A stretch of DNA of 64,000 nt from Imbricaverruca yamaguchii (GCA_034440575.1 JAOTOL010001334.1:421501-485500); one strand, 5' to 3'; positions 48,301 through 57,090 are shown, counted from the stretch's first letter. Numbers and translations are program-made. The notes: generated by a model from the sequence alone, not told the origin.

Positions 48301-50750
48301 TTTTTTTCAAATACCACTAGGTTTGGAAAGAAGTTACAACATTGCACTTCATTGACCGTGGAAAGTAGTGTCAAAAGGTACGATCATCTGATTTTCTCAA
48401 GAAATGTTTCTAATGTGTCCGACTGCGAGTGAATTGCGAAGGACTCTCAGACGGCGAGTGACTTGTAACTGACTCTCAGACGGCGAGTGACTTGTAAATA
48501 ACTCTCAGACGGCGAGTGACTTGTAAATGACTCTCAGACGACGAGTGACTTGTAAATGACTCTCAGACGACGAGTGACTTGTAAATGACTCTCAGACGAC
48601 GCGTGATTTCTCCTAACCGAGTGACTGGCTTGGGGCGCCAGATGTTCGACTGAGTGGGACCCCCACAATACTGGCTGATTGGGATTGCCAGAATACTGGC
48701 TGACTGGGATTCACAGAATACTGGCTGACTGGGACTCCCGAAATACTGGCTGACTGAGACTCCCAGAATACTGGTTGGTTGAGACCTACAGAGCACTGGC
48801 TGACTGGGATTCCCAGAATACCGGCTGACCTGAAGAAGGAGGGAATACACTCTTGTCGTAGCTCTTCGGGATGATTTGGGACGTGTTGGCCAGCTGCATA
48901 GTGGGGAACACTTGGAACATATGTGGAGATGGTGTTGACGCCTTCACCCCGCTGATGCTGCGAACAGAGGACCTTCACGGTGACAGCTGTTGTCACCCGT
49001 CGTGCTATTATTGTATCTGGCGCGCTCATTGCCAGTCAGTTGATCATCACTGAATACTGTGCATGGCACATTCAGAGGCTTGGCAATTGACTTAGAACTG
49101 CAGCAGGGCTAATGAAGTAGTTACGGTCAGACTGTACCAAGCGGTGTATGAAAGTGTAGCGAATATCATTGTATAGCCCCCGACGAGTGGAGCACAAAAA
49201 TGACATAATTTTTAGCTTAATATAATGTCGGGGTCAATAAGGGAGTATTTTTTTATTTAAAAAACAATAAAAAACATAATGACATGCTCACTAGGATGAC
49301 CTGGATTTTGACTATGATTAAAAGTATTGGTTCTATTGGATGACTTGGATGGTGCAATGCAAGTTTGATACCATTTAGGCTACGACAATCCGAAATAAAC
49401 CATATAGAGAGTGTCTTAATAGGTTTCATCCAATTAGCACACTTAATCTTGATCTGGCCTTAGGTCACTCGACATAAGTCAATCAGATTGGAACAGAAAC
49501 TTCTCCTCATATGTCTGCATGTATAGCAAAGGAAAAATATTATTAGAAGAACATGCATCATCCACAGATAGGAAAGCAAATTCCAAGTTGGCTGTTAACT
49601 TGGCCACTAATATCATCTCATACAGAAATCCGAGATACACGCTTTGTAGACACTGCCTGATTGTACTCACTTTTCAAGCCTCAATTAAATACCTTTTTAT
49701 TTAGACTAGTATCGACACTGAGGCATGCGATCAAGGCGTTTAGGAGGTGGTCCTCCTTGATCCGAGCTAGATCAGTGACTATATGTGACCCAAAGCTGAA
49801 GCTTCTGCATCATACGGAACAACGATGAGGGACAAGCCATAATAAGTTGCGAGACGCCGCGGGCCGCCTGTTTTACCATCCAGCGAAAAAGAAACTGGGG
49901 GGGGCGTACAAGACGTGAGTGAGAGTGAGAGTGTGAGAGTGAGAGTTTGCGTTTGAGAGTTTTCTCACCAAGGTCAGGTACGTAAAAACGGCAATATAAA
50001 ATTTCGAAGTTTTCACTGATGGTCGAATCATGCTAAGATCAATGTCACCCGACAATTGGTTCAGAGATACAGGTGGGCGCAATATAGGGCCCAACACAGA
50101 CTGACGTGGGGTAGAATATGCCTTAATTAACGGCAGGTTAATTAAGGACATCACATCCAACTTAATTATTCATAATAAAACATAGGCCGGACTGAAACAT
50201 CTTGACTGAAACAAATTTAGACCAGTTACGGTTGAGCGATATCAAAGCCAAATGCATTGAACATTGCAGTTGATTTGTGGGCAGGACCAAGTCGCCATGG
50301 GTGACCTAGAAATGTTCAACATACCGCCTCTAATTCCTGCCTCTCTAAGTGCACCATGCTGAACACGTTGGCAGAGGTCAGAAGAACTTAAGATTTCTAC
50401 CATCACCATGCAAATCAACTTAGATCATATGCCTCTGAAATATCTGGACGTCAAAATATCTGGAATTGCAGCTGGAAGTCCAGTCTTCCTGACAAGTCGG
50501 GGCCACTAACTTACTTTATTCGTTGTTAATTCGAATTGTGGAAGCACCGACGCAGCCGATATATTTGTAGGGTACTCACAACAATAGATCCCCGGCGTAT
50601 TTCAGAATAGGTCTTGGTAATAATGTAATATGGATTTACACGTGCATATCTTCAGAAGCTAAACGCTCACCTGGTTTGAGTTAGCAAAGCAGTGACGAGC
50701 ATCGCAGACATATTCCACTGCCATATGGTATTCTTCGCTTGACCATTCAT
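36157..50750 (-). CDS. Cys-loop ligand-gated ion channel subunit (9 exons)
   Basis: Pentameric ligand-gated channel subunit of the plasma membrane. Nine minus-strand exons, 50,671-50,750 down to 36,157-36,324, join with matching phases to 1,275 nt (424 aa). Order: signal peptide (1-27); extracellular domain with sequons N51 and N118; IPKSYDKSV (56-64); NILDIDEA; W105 x D x R109 L; LWLPDVMIYN; Cys-loop C176-C190 around MDFSSYPFD; second pair C239-C245 in loop C; M1 about 261-283; M2 about 292-311; M3 about 323-345; short loop; M4 about 401-422 ending at the C-terminus. The M2 lead-in is P289-G290-R291 rather than Pro-Ala-Arg, and there is no Glu at -1', so anion conduction is likelier but unproven. 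It fits the divergent arthropod glycine-receptor-like group. The ligand cannot be told. All introns are GT-AG. Confidence 0.88.
37380..37690. repeat. 15-bp minisatellite in the last channel intron
   Basis: About 20 units of GTCTGGTTAGGCGGT / GATGTCTGGTTAGAC in the intron between exons 8 and 9. The left end (37,250-37,380) is more diverged. Confidence 0.9.
37823..37894. repeat. 36-bp tandem duplication spanning a splice donor
   Basis: GTTCTGCTCTGACCTGTGCC + GGACGAACTCGGCAGG begins at 37,823 and again at 37,859. Each copy contains the donor CAG|GTCAGAG on the minus strand. Confidence 0.9.
37872..38049 (-). CDS. Channel exon 8 (M3 and cytoplasmic loop)
   Basis: 178 nt, acceptor GCGTGCAG|C, phase 2 in. 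It encodes GLEVSYIRASDIW, M3 and the start of the cytoplasmic loop. Donor CCGGCACAG|GTCAGAG, phase 0. An identical donor 36 nt further on (37,836) would extend the exon in frame by 12 residues, because the segment is tandemly duplicated. Confidence 0.88.
38470..38665. repeat. Approximately 43-bp repeats in channel intron 7
   Basis: Four to five diverged units of the type ACACCACATGACCTTTCCCT + AGATGATTTTAACCTA between exons 7 and 8. Confidence 0.75.
38924..39125 (-). CDS. Channel exon 7 (M1-M2)
   Basis: 202 nt, acceptor TGTTTCAG|AC, donor AGCCT|GTGAGT, phase 1 in and phase 2 out. It supplies C245, then YSTVMVTVRLQRR, M1 (FFLWHTFLPCVLLVATSWLS) and M2 with the PGRM entry. A GA-rich tract lies just upstream in the intron. 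Confidence 0.92.
39954..40091 (-). CDS. Channel exon 6 (loop C)
   Basis: 138 nt, acceptor TGCTGCAG|AC, donor GCGA|GTACAT, phase 1 both ends. It starts YNYDDSGMVWDW and ends RCFDA, supplying C239, the first cysteine of the loop C disulfide that marks glycine/glutamate-type receptors. Confidence 0.88.
40585..41400 (+). pseudogene. Reverse transcriptase fragment of an I/Jockey-like LINE
   Basis: Plus strand, antisense inside the channel intron between exons 6 and 5. It reads FVIAINDVGASLP, then the palm motif LFVDDFALW (F-V-D-D form of Y-x-D-D), a frameshift near 40,715, then QLAVGKIQDWCDETGF, KTVAVRFCR, ILNGSRIPF, GADRYALLLMYRSLVRSKID + YGC, and LRTATGAFPTSPADS. The last part is one ORF of 208 codons. 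N-terminal RT and endonuclease are missing. Confidence 0.85.
42315..42660 (+). pseudogene. RNase H fragment of the same LINE
   Basis: Reads REFSRIYTDGFKSDVGCAYI, then FRLPTHALIFTAEFYAILQP. After a TAG at about 42,514 it continues AIKHVIFTDSLSNL in the same frame. The D (TDG), E (AEFYA) and D (TDS) positions of RNase H are visible. It lies about 920 bp after the RT fragment. The intervening AT-rich sequence (41,410-42,240) is not LINE-like and may be an insertion. Confidence 0.75.
43682..43764 (-). CDS. Channel exon 5 (Cys-loop)
   Basis: 83 nt, the size usual for this exon across GABA/glycine-type receptors. Acceptor GTTTTCCAG|C, donor AGCT|GTAAGT, phase 2 in and phase 1 out. It encodes ARTTVTCNMDFSSYPFDTQE + CYVEFGS, with the 13 residues between the two loop cysteines intact. 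Confidence 0.95.
43840..44460. repeat. Diverged repeats of about 60-75 bp in channel intron 4
   Basis: Segments such as CATTCACACTGAGGACAACA ... ATACTGAAGACAGCTCACAT ... GGGGAGCATT recur about nine times with many substitutions and indels between exons 4 and 5. Confidence 0.8.
44840..45066 (-). CDS. Channel exon 4
   Basis: 227 nt, acceptor CTGCACACAG|TTT, donor AT|GTAGTAAG (the weakest donor of the gene), phase 0 in and phase 2 out. It encodes FLRYQIYLAVFWPDSRLGDP through LWLPDVMIYN to GYVMLS. It contains sequon N118-V-S and the conserved W-x-P-D segment. Confidence 0.9.
45100..46460. other. Channel intron 3; no repeat or gene recognised
   Basis: Intron between exons 3 and 4. Short ORFs only. 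Confidence 0.5.
46468..46538 (-). CDS. Channel exon 3
   Basis: 71 nt, acceptor TTTTGCAG, donor GGG|GTAAGT, phase 1 in and phase 0 out. It encodes DGSPMQCFLRFALENILDID + EAKG, the beta-strand region that typically reads G-x-P-x-x-V ... I-x-x-I-D-E. Confidence 0.88.
46545..48415. other. Most of channel intron 2; nothing recognisable
   Basis: A 158-codon plus-strand ORF at 47,249-47,725 has no known motif. A G9 tract lies near 47,209-47,217. No mobile element was recognised. Confidence 0.45.
48418..48605. repeat. 29-bp minisatellite in channel intron 2
   Basis: About six units of GACTCTCAGACGGCGAGTGA + CTTGTAAAT. Confidence 0.92.
48655..48832. repeat. 25-bp minisatellite abutting exon 2
   Basis: Seven units of GAATACTGGCTGACTGGGAT + TCCCA (plus sense). 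On the minus strand each begins GTCAGCC..., and the first unit supplies the exon 2 splice donor. Confidence 0.92.
48830..48957 (-). CDS. Channel exon 2
   Basis: Acceptor TTCGCAG|C, enters in phase 2; donor TCTTCAG|GTCAGCC, leaves in phase 1. It encodes residues 27-70, including SQIIPKSYDKSVFPPSS, the conserved start of the extracellular domain. The donor coincides with the first unit of the adjacent 25-bp minisatellite. Confidence 0.8.
48960..50565. other. Channel intron 1; no gene recognised
   Basis: AT-leaning sequence with short ORFs. A GTGAGAGTGAGAG-type microsatellite lies at about 49,915-49,950. Confidence 0.5.
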
Positions 50751-50773
50751 GCACACGTGAAATCAGACTGACG
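50569..50773. repeat. Segmental duplication, copy A (contains channel exon 1)
   Basis: About 205 bp that align with 51,508-51,710 in the same orientation. The identical core is CAGAAGCTAAACGCTCACCT + GGTTTGAGTTA and GTATTCTTCGCTTGACCATT + CATGCAC. The match runs from intron 1 through exon 1 to the presumed transcription start. Confidence 0.85.
50671..50750 (-). CDS. Channel exon 1 (signal peptide)
   Basis: ATG at 50,750 opens MNGQAKNTIWQWNMSAMLVT followed by ALLTQT. A second in-frame ATG at 50,711 would start directly before the hydrophobic stretch. Donor CCAG|GTGAGCG, phase 2, matching exon 2. TCAGT (50,771-50,767, minus), the arthropod initiator consensus, lies 17 nt upstream, so the 5' UTR may be very short. 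A second copy of this exon lies at 51,629-51,706. Confidence 0.7.
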
Positions 50774-50778
50774 GTTTA

Positions 50779-50880
50779 GTGAAACGTGTGTCTGCCACGG
50801 CCAGGCGGAACAGGAACTCGAGTACGAGCAGCGGGCCTCCAACAGCAGCTTCCGCTTTGCTCTCTACTGGTCCGCACGGG
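50779..50880 (-). pseudogene. Possible decayed M3 exon of a channel paralogue
   Basis: The minus strand reads ETRADQ followed by a TAG, then in a shifted frame AAVGGPLLVLEFLFRLAVAD + TR. This parallels the M3 exon of the intact gene (SYIRASDIW ... LIILEYVVLIFVQR) with similar spacing and a shared CTCGAGT. It lies between the two copies of exon 1. Similarity is short, so this is a suggestion only. Confidence 0.35.
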
Positions 50881-51044
50881 TTTCACTCTCCACTAGTCAA
50901 GACGTCCCAACCAGGAGCTGAAAGCACGCAGTCCTACTGGCAAACGTCAGCGATCTCGCACTGGCCGGAGCTCCAGGGAACCCGTCAAACTCTTCTCTAC
51001 TCAGGCAAGCAGACACCGGACAGAGTGCTCAGGACCACACCCGG

Positions 51045-51205
51045 CGGACAACGGACCCGGCGGACAGCGGACAGTGGACACCTGACTCGGCGGACAGCAG
51101 ACAGTGCACAGCGGACAGTGGACACCTGACCCGGCGGACAGCAGACAGTGGACAGCGGACAGTGGACACCTGACCCGGCGGACAGCAGACAGTGGACAGT
51201 GAGCG
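51045..51205. repeat. 44-bp minisatellite
   Basis: About 3.5 units of CGGACAGTGGACACCTGACC + CGGCGGACAGCAGACAGTGGACAG (split here), internally built of GGACAGT-like words. It lies between the two copies of the channel exon 1 segment. Confidence 0.9.
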
Positions 51206-51507
51206 ACAGCACTGTTGCGGGCACATATCGGTCTGAAAGGTTGCTACGCCGACGACATTGCTGCCACCTGTTGGCGGCGGCAATAATCAATGGGCTTGGC
51301 TCCTGCTGGGCGATGGATACTTCTTGATGGATCCTTCGATAAATGACTCATATTCATTTTCGAATGACTGGATCCTGGGATTCAGTGTCCAGTGATCGTT
51401 GATCGATGCAGGAGTCAGACAAGTGAGAAACACAAATGCACTTTACTCGTATTGAATTCAGGCAGTGTTCTGTGGAGTCACTGATATGCAACCGATATTT
51501 TTTCTCG

Positions 51508-51710
51508 GGCAATTACAACAAATGATCCCCTGTGTATTTCAGGGTACGTTTTGGTTGCATTGTGATATTAATTTACACGTCTATATTTCAGAAGCTAAAC
51601 GCTCACCTGGTTTGAGTTATCAAGCAAGACGAGCATCGCAGACATATTCCACCGCCATGTGGTATTCTTCGCTTGACCATTCATGCACAAGTAAAATCAG
51701 ACTGCGACGA
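51508..51710 (-). pseudogene. Second copy of channel exon 1 segment, frame broken
   Basis: ATG at 51,706 reads MNGQAKNTTWRWNMSAMLVL + LDNSNQ up to the same donor CCAG|GTGAGCG. Compared with exon 1 it is 2 nt shorter before the donor, so it would leave in phase 0 and cannot splice in frame to exon 2 (phase 2). The hydrophobic core is also shortened. It is most simply a relic, though an alternative non-coding first exon is possible. Confidence 0.7.
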
Positions 51711-51718
51711 GCTGCTCA

Positions 51719-51790
51719 AACTCTCTCTCTCTCTTTCTCTCTCTCTCTTTCTCTCTCTCTCTCCTTCTCTCTCTCTCTCTCTCTCTCTAT
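51719..51790. repeat. CT microsatellite
   Basis: Interrupted (CT)n run with TTTCT interruptions, followed by a TATG/TA-rich stretch. Confidence 0.95.
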
Positions 51791-51819
51791 GTATGTATAT
51801 GTGTATGCATATATACAGA

Positions 51820-53564
51820 GATTCTAGGCCTCTTTCACAAGTTCGCCGATGACAACAATCACAAATCACTCGTATTCACGGATGGGTCGAAACACGAGGC
51901 TAAGGTAGGCATCGGCATCACTGGACCAGGTCTCAGACTTTCCAAACGTCTACCGGATACCTTCTCCACCTACCCCGCTGAAGCAATGGCCATTCTGGCC
52001 GCTATTTCCATTCTCATTAAGCGAAAAGTCAGAAACGTAGTGATTTGCTCAGACTCCAAATCCGTCCTACAGTCAATTAGCAACACCCACGACTGTCCTC
52101 ATCATATCATTGATCGAATCCAACAAATCGTGGCCCCTAACGTAAACATGAACTTTTCCTTCCTCTGGATTCCGGGCAACGCCAACATCCCAACGAAGTG
52201 TAACGAAGAAGCAGACCGGCTCGCAAAGCAAGCCTTAGCATCGAACACCTACCCCAGCGTGGAATATTCGGCAGACGATTGCAAAGCACTCCTACAACAC
52301 CACATTCGCCAAAACCAACAGAACACATGGACACAACACAATTCAACACAGCACAAATCCGACCACGCCCACGCAAAAAAAAACAACCATAGGCGCATGG
52401 AACACATCAGATCAGTCTCACCGACAAAAAGAGGTCATCCTCACTAGACTTAGAATCGGTTGCACAAAACTAACACAGCCTCGATTAGAGGATGACCAAC
52501 ACACAACACCTCACTGCGAAACCTGCAACACCACGTTAAGCATAGGCCACATCCTGCTAGACTGCAGTAGCTTTAGCTCTCAGAGACAACCACTTAAGGC
52601 CTTCTGCCAGAGAGAGGGCATCACCCTATCGCTTCCATCGCTTCTCGGTAACAAACACACAGAACTCATTCAATTGCTATTTGAATATCTGTATGCCACA
52701 GAACTAGCAGGAGCTCTCTAGGCACCACCAACGTTCACATTAACTTGCAATACATGACCGCGAAACACTCGTAGAAAACACGTAAATAGCCATCTCCGCA
52801 TGGCGTCGGACGTACATGAGCCGATTTGCTTCCAAGTTAGGAATAATTGGCTACCTAGCGGTGCTGTCGGAGGTAGATGAGCCGACTTGCTTTAGGTAAA
52901 CATAGAAACTAAAACAAACAAACAAAAAACCCAAAAAAGTAGCTTAACGTAAAACGACTATCCAAGGGAGCCGTCTGACGTAGATGAGCCGATTTGCCTT
53001 CCGACCCCTAACGTAAATGGCTACCCAGAGGAACAGCGGACGTAGAAGAGCCAAATTGTCAAACACCGTACTAACCCAACTGACAACCCTGCACGGCATG
53101 CATAGACTAACCAACTACTAACAACTAGCACGCGGCAGCCGGCGTGAGAGGCGGTGTGGACAATTGCCTCCTTGTCCGCACGGTAAAAAATCCTCGCTGC
53201 TCTTCGATAGGAGTAGGCTAAAGCCGGCATCCTGACAAAATCAACTCGACACTCTCAATACACCCCAACACCACCCAAACCACAAATTATTATGTGGAGG
53301 AGTAAAGTAAAATTAAAACCAGTTAGACATCAGGGAGACGTCCCCAACCCAGAACCCAAAAGCACCCAAAGCACCCAAAACTTCGCACAAAGTATAACGT
53401 AAAATTCCTTAACGTAAATGTCCACTTGCCTGTACCTTGATCGTAACACTCTCTTTCATAGATAGATATGTAACGTGTTCCTTTAAAGGCGGCGCAAATG
53501 ACCTTTATGATCCGGCACGCCTAAAAAAACACTTCCCTTATATAAAAAAAAAAAAAAAAAAAAA

Positions 53565-53612
<48 letters not shown>
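51820..53612 (+). mobile_element. 5'-truncated I-like non-LTR retrotransposon
   Basis: Only the 3' end of the element is present: RNase H, Cys/His C-terminus, a 3' UTR of about 820 bp and a poly-A/TA-rich tail at 53,541-53,612. The 3' UTR repeats GACGTAGATGAGCCGATTTG-type motifs about four times and ends with GGCGGCGCAAATGACC ... GGCACGCC followed by the A tail, as in I/Nimb-like elements. 5' truncation is usual for LINE insertions. No clear target-site duplication was identified. Confidence 0.85.
51838..52721 (+). pseudogene. LINE ORF2 C-terminus: RNase H and Cys/His motif
   Basis: Reads SLVFTDGSKHEAKVGIGITG, AEAMAILAAISILIK, NVVICSDSKSVLQS, FLWIPGNANIP, NEEADRLAKQAL, so all RNase H acidic positions (D, E, D, D) are kept. 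The frame then slips by one in an A9 tract (52,375-52,383). In the other frame it continues KTTIGAW, VILTRLRIGCTKLTQ, HCETCNTTLSIGHILLDCSS and LLGN to a natural stop at 52,719. The only lesion is the single-base slip, so the copy is young. Confidence 0.88.
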
Positions 53613-53616
<4 letters not shown>

Positions 53617-53630
53617 TATATATAATCTTT
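53541..53630. repeat. Poly-A tail and TA microsatellite
   Basis: A runs of about 20 and 40 are interrupted by TAT, then TATATATATA. This is the 3' tail of the LINE. Confidence 0.93.
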
Positions 53631-53664
53631 ACCCTTCGCATATATATTCCATAGACAGCGTATC

Positions 53665-54005
53665 ATAACCTCCACAGTTCATAACCTCCACAGGTCACAA
53701 CCTCCACAAATTCATCACATCGCAGCGGTCGTAACCTCCACAGGTCATAACCTCCACAGGTCATAACCTCCACAAGTACGCAGCGGTCATAACCTTCACA
53801 GGTCGTAACCTCCACAAGCCCGCAGCGGTCATAACCTCCACAGGTCGTAACCTCCACAACTCCGAAGCGGTCATAACCTCCACAGGTCATAACCTCCACA
53901 GGCCGTAATCCCCACAGGTTGCAACCTCCACAAGTACGAAGCGGTCATAACCTGCACAACTCAGCAGCGGTCGTAACCTCCACAGGTTGCAACCTCCACA
54001 GATTC
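53665..54005. repeat. 16-bp minisatellite
   Basis: About 20 units of CATAACCTCCACAGGT, with interspersed GCAGCGGT and AAGTACG segments giving a longer super-period of roughly 60 bp. It ends 75 bp before the P/THAP-type element. Confidence 0.92.
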
Positions 54006-54072
54006 AATAACTTTTTTAATTTTCTAGAAGCATCACTTCAGATAGCTATCGCTAGGTAGCAGCACGGTCTAC

Positions 54073-54079
54073 GTATTAC
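54073..54079. repeat. Target-site duplication, left
   Basis: GTATTAC immediately outside the left inverted repeat. The same 7 bp lie immediately outside the right one. Confidence 0.85.
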
Positions 54080-54109
54080 CACGGATTATAGTAAACGGAT
54101 AGGAAACTC
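54080..54109 (+). repeat. Left terminal inverted repeat (30 bp)
   Basis: CACGGATTATAGTAAACGGA + TAGGAAACTC, exact reverse complement of 58,459-58,488. Weaker subterminal similarity (GCGACCA ... TAGCGACATCTATCGG against GCGACCA ... CCACCTAGCGG) continues inward. Confidence 0.95.
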
Positions 54110-56150
54110 TCGGGCGGCACTTTGATGTTTGCGACCACCGACCGATACTAGCGACATCTATCGGACGATCGGAGAAGTAATCCTAGACAGGTGATGCGAA
54201 GGCCACCCCATCGAAAAAGCTTGACGGGATGGGGAAATATAGCTGAATCGGCCTTCTACCACGCGTCGTTTAGACAAGAGAAAAAACGCGCCTTCGGCGC
54301 CAGACTGGGACGCATACTCCAGTAGCCGCCATCCCTTCGGCCGACGTACAGAGCTATGAAGCTCGTGACCAACTAACTTATGCCGACTAACTGGTGGAAG
54401 CGGAGTGTCGGGAGAGCCGGCAGAAAAACAAGGAAGAGCACCTGCCCCCTCCCATTCCAACCGTATATGCCTGGGACTCGTCTGGGGCAGGCCAATTCCA
54501 TTCCGATTCCTTCCCCCACAAAAAAGGTTGCTGATTGGCCAAAGACCGATTGGCTGATTGGCCCTGGCAGTCACATTTCCCCGGAGCTATCTTCTTTTAC
54601 AGACGAGGGGACCCTGAGCAGGCATAGGACCACATGATGAACATTGATTGGGCCGAGGGGCCCCGGTAACAGCCATTTGAGCCCTCTGAGGAACTGTCGG
54701 GGGCACCCTGCATGACCCTATTGCAGCTGCCACGTCTCCCATGTTAACCCACGCACGCCCGGGTGGGTGGGTAAATACCCCCCTCTAGGACGTTTCGTAT
54801 CATACCCAAGAAACGGTTTGCACTAGAGCTCAGAAATTTACAGTACCTTAAGCTACATCAATTTGACACATCCTCCAGAATTATCAGGTCAAGCTCATGT
54901 CAGGTCAATAACCTACAACACTTCTAGTGGCAGCATGTCGAACCAAATTGCGGAAAATCTTATATTGTGACAATATAGATACAAGATCGATCAACAGATT
55001 GCATATCGTTGTCAATAACCATTGCACACTTTGAAGCATACCTTGCCATAATGGCCCTAACAAGGTCATCATAGGTATCCGACCGACTTCACCTGGAAAT
55101 TGACTTTGACTTTTGAAATCACATGACAAATTTCTCGCAAAAGCTATAAAATTGTCAGTACCATGCGTTGGATACATATTTGGTGTGGCGAATGTCAGGT
55201 GCAGGTCATCCTAGGTCAGTGACTCATGCAGTGCCGATAACATGTGTGATAATATGGTAAACTGGCTTCATTTGCCTCCGGTTTATCAAATTTTGAACCG
55301 TTACCCCAGGTCATTATAGGTCAAGGACTAAATTGATCTACAAATCAGTTTTGGCCGTGCAGTGGAATAATAATTGTGCACTATAGTTCTTGAAGTCTTT
55401 GTGCCGCCTGCGCTATCAATTTGTTTTTGTTTGACCTGATATGACCTCTACGTTGATCTCGGACCAAAGAATGACTGAACCAACTCCTTCTTAGAATCAC
55501 GCAATCTATCTGATCCCGTTATGTATATGGGGAAGGGTAGGAAACCTACCCACCTCCACGGCCCGAGGGTAGGTAACCTCCCCTCCCCTGCCGGATGAAG
55601 TTTGCGCGGAGCATCGGCCGTGCGAGGGTTATGGTCGTCGGCGGCGGGCTGCTAGTGGGTGAGGCAGCTAATCAGGTGCCGCGACCCATCGGAATAACGA
55701 CGCCATGCGAGTACTGGTTTACAAATGTTCAATTATAGGCACCCATAATGCGATATTATTGGAAATGATTTCAATAAAAAAACAAGCTATTGACCCATCT
55801 CCATAAAAAACTCGGAAGTTCTATAATATTTTATTCTTCTGAAATATGTAGCGACGGCAACCCGATGAGAACCGAATCAGACAATCACGGTAAACGCAAA
55901 TGAGGCGAGAGCTGAATGATCTGTTGAAGAACATCCGATCATATATTGGTGTAACACGATACTTCATGGCACAGACGAAAAAAAAACAGCGATATCGTAC
56001 ACGTATACATGGGCAGATTAAGCAGCCACCTGCCACCACGCTTTTCATATGAGACAATACCTTCGACAAACACACATGATGGCTCTATGACATGATCATT
56101 AACATTCTATACACGAAACTCGGTCAACGGATCAGGCTACAGTCCACAGG
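54110..56150. other. 3' non-coding part of the P/THAP-type element
   Basis: No coding region is recognised. 54,885-55,470 is unusually rich in AGGTCA/TGACCT hexamers (about nine). The 54,250-54,640 part is GC-rich, with inverted CCAAT/ATTGG repeats near 54,535-54,565. Confidence 0.5.
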
Positions 56151-56153
56151 CCG

Positions 56154-57090
56154 TCACAATGACGTGCCTTCTGTTCCGCTTGTTGGCACCCCTCCCCCGA
56201 CTGCAGCTGTCAGCCGTGCACACAGCCGGTGCAGAAGCATACGGATGAACGTTTCCATCATTGAGCGGAGGCAGTTACTCCCGCACAGCTGCGCATGTAG
56301 CGCCTCGCACTCTGGCACTTCCGTGACATGTGCCATCATGGTGGCCAGCACACGCCTGTCTCTCAAGGCACCATCCGCACGACGTTGGGTTATCATGTAA
56401 GCAGCGCACACCATACCATACAAGCCCTCTGTTGGAACCTTTAGGCTGCCCACATCGATTTCGTTCAGACCGGTGAAACTTTTTAGGCCGATCAGCGTCT
56501 CGCGGTCGCATGCTACATGTTTAGTGCCCTTCGTCAGGGCCATATCACACAGGTCACACTGGTGAACACCGTGACCTTTGTGTACCAGGTACCCACTGAT
56601 GTAAGTCAAAACATTTTGTGTGATACCATCAAATCGGTAGCCTGCGCTGACCCCGGGGGTTGGAGAGCACCCTCGCCGAATTCAACGAACGTCTCCGGGT
56701 AGGGGCAGCGGTTCCGCACTGACACCGAGGTCAGTGCCGCCAAAATGCAATCTGCATCCGCCTCGCAGTTGCCGTGTTGAGACTGCTGCAACACGCTGTT
56801 GACCGCACTCTTACGGAACGCATGACGGAACTGGGTGGGATCAGGCTTATAGTTACCGCCATAAGCCTGCCGCACAACACCGAAGAAGTTCTCAAGAGCA
56901 TCCTGGCACAGGCGCCGAGTGGGGAGGACAGACAGTCGGTCCTTCACAGTGCTCCACAGCAGCAGCACGGCGCTGATTGTCTGCTGCAGTCCGCGGATGC
57001 TGTCAGTTCTTGGAGCAGAGCCTCCGATCTTCCAGTTGGCGAGCCACTCGCTCACCTCTGACAAGATCTGAGAATGGCTAGTCTCCGTAC
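56154..57090 (-). pseudogene. P-element/THAP9-like transposase, C-terminal part, broken
   Basis: The N-terminal segment (to 56,606) reads QQTISAVLLLWSTVKDRLSV, LPTRRLCQDALENFFGVVRQ, YGGNYKPDPTQFRHAFR and GNCEADAD. L-x-Q-D-x-L-E-x-F-F-G is the hallmark C-terminal block of P/THAP9 transposases, whose Glu is thought to be catalytic. After a stop (TGA 56,606-56,608) the protein resumes one base away as LTYISGYLVHKG with C-x-x-C (CDLC), another family motif, and ends at 56,154. The slip could be a frameshift or, less likely, a small intron (acceptor TTACATCAG). The catalytic core upstream and the THAP domain are missing. Confidence 0.82.
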
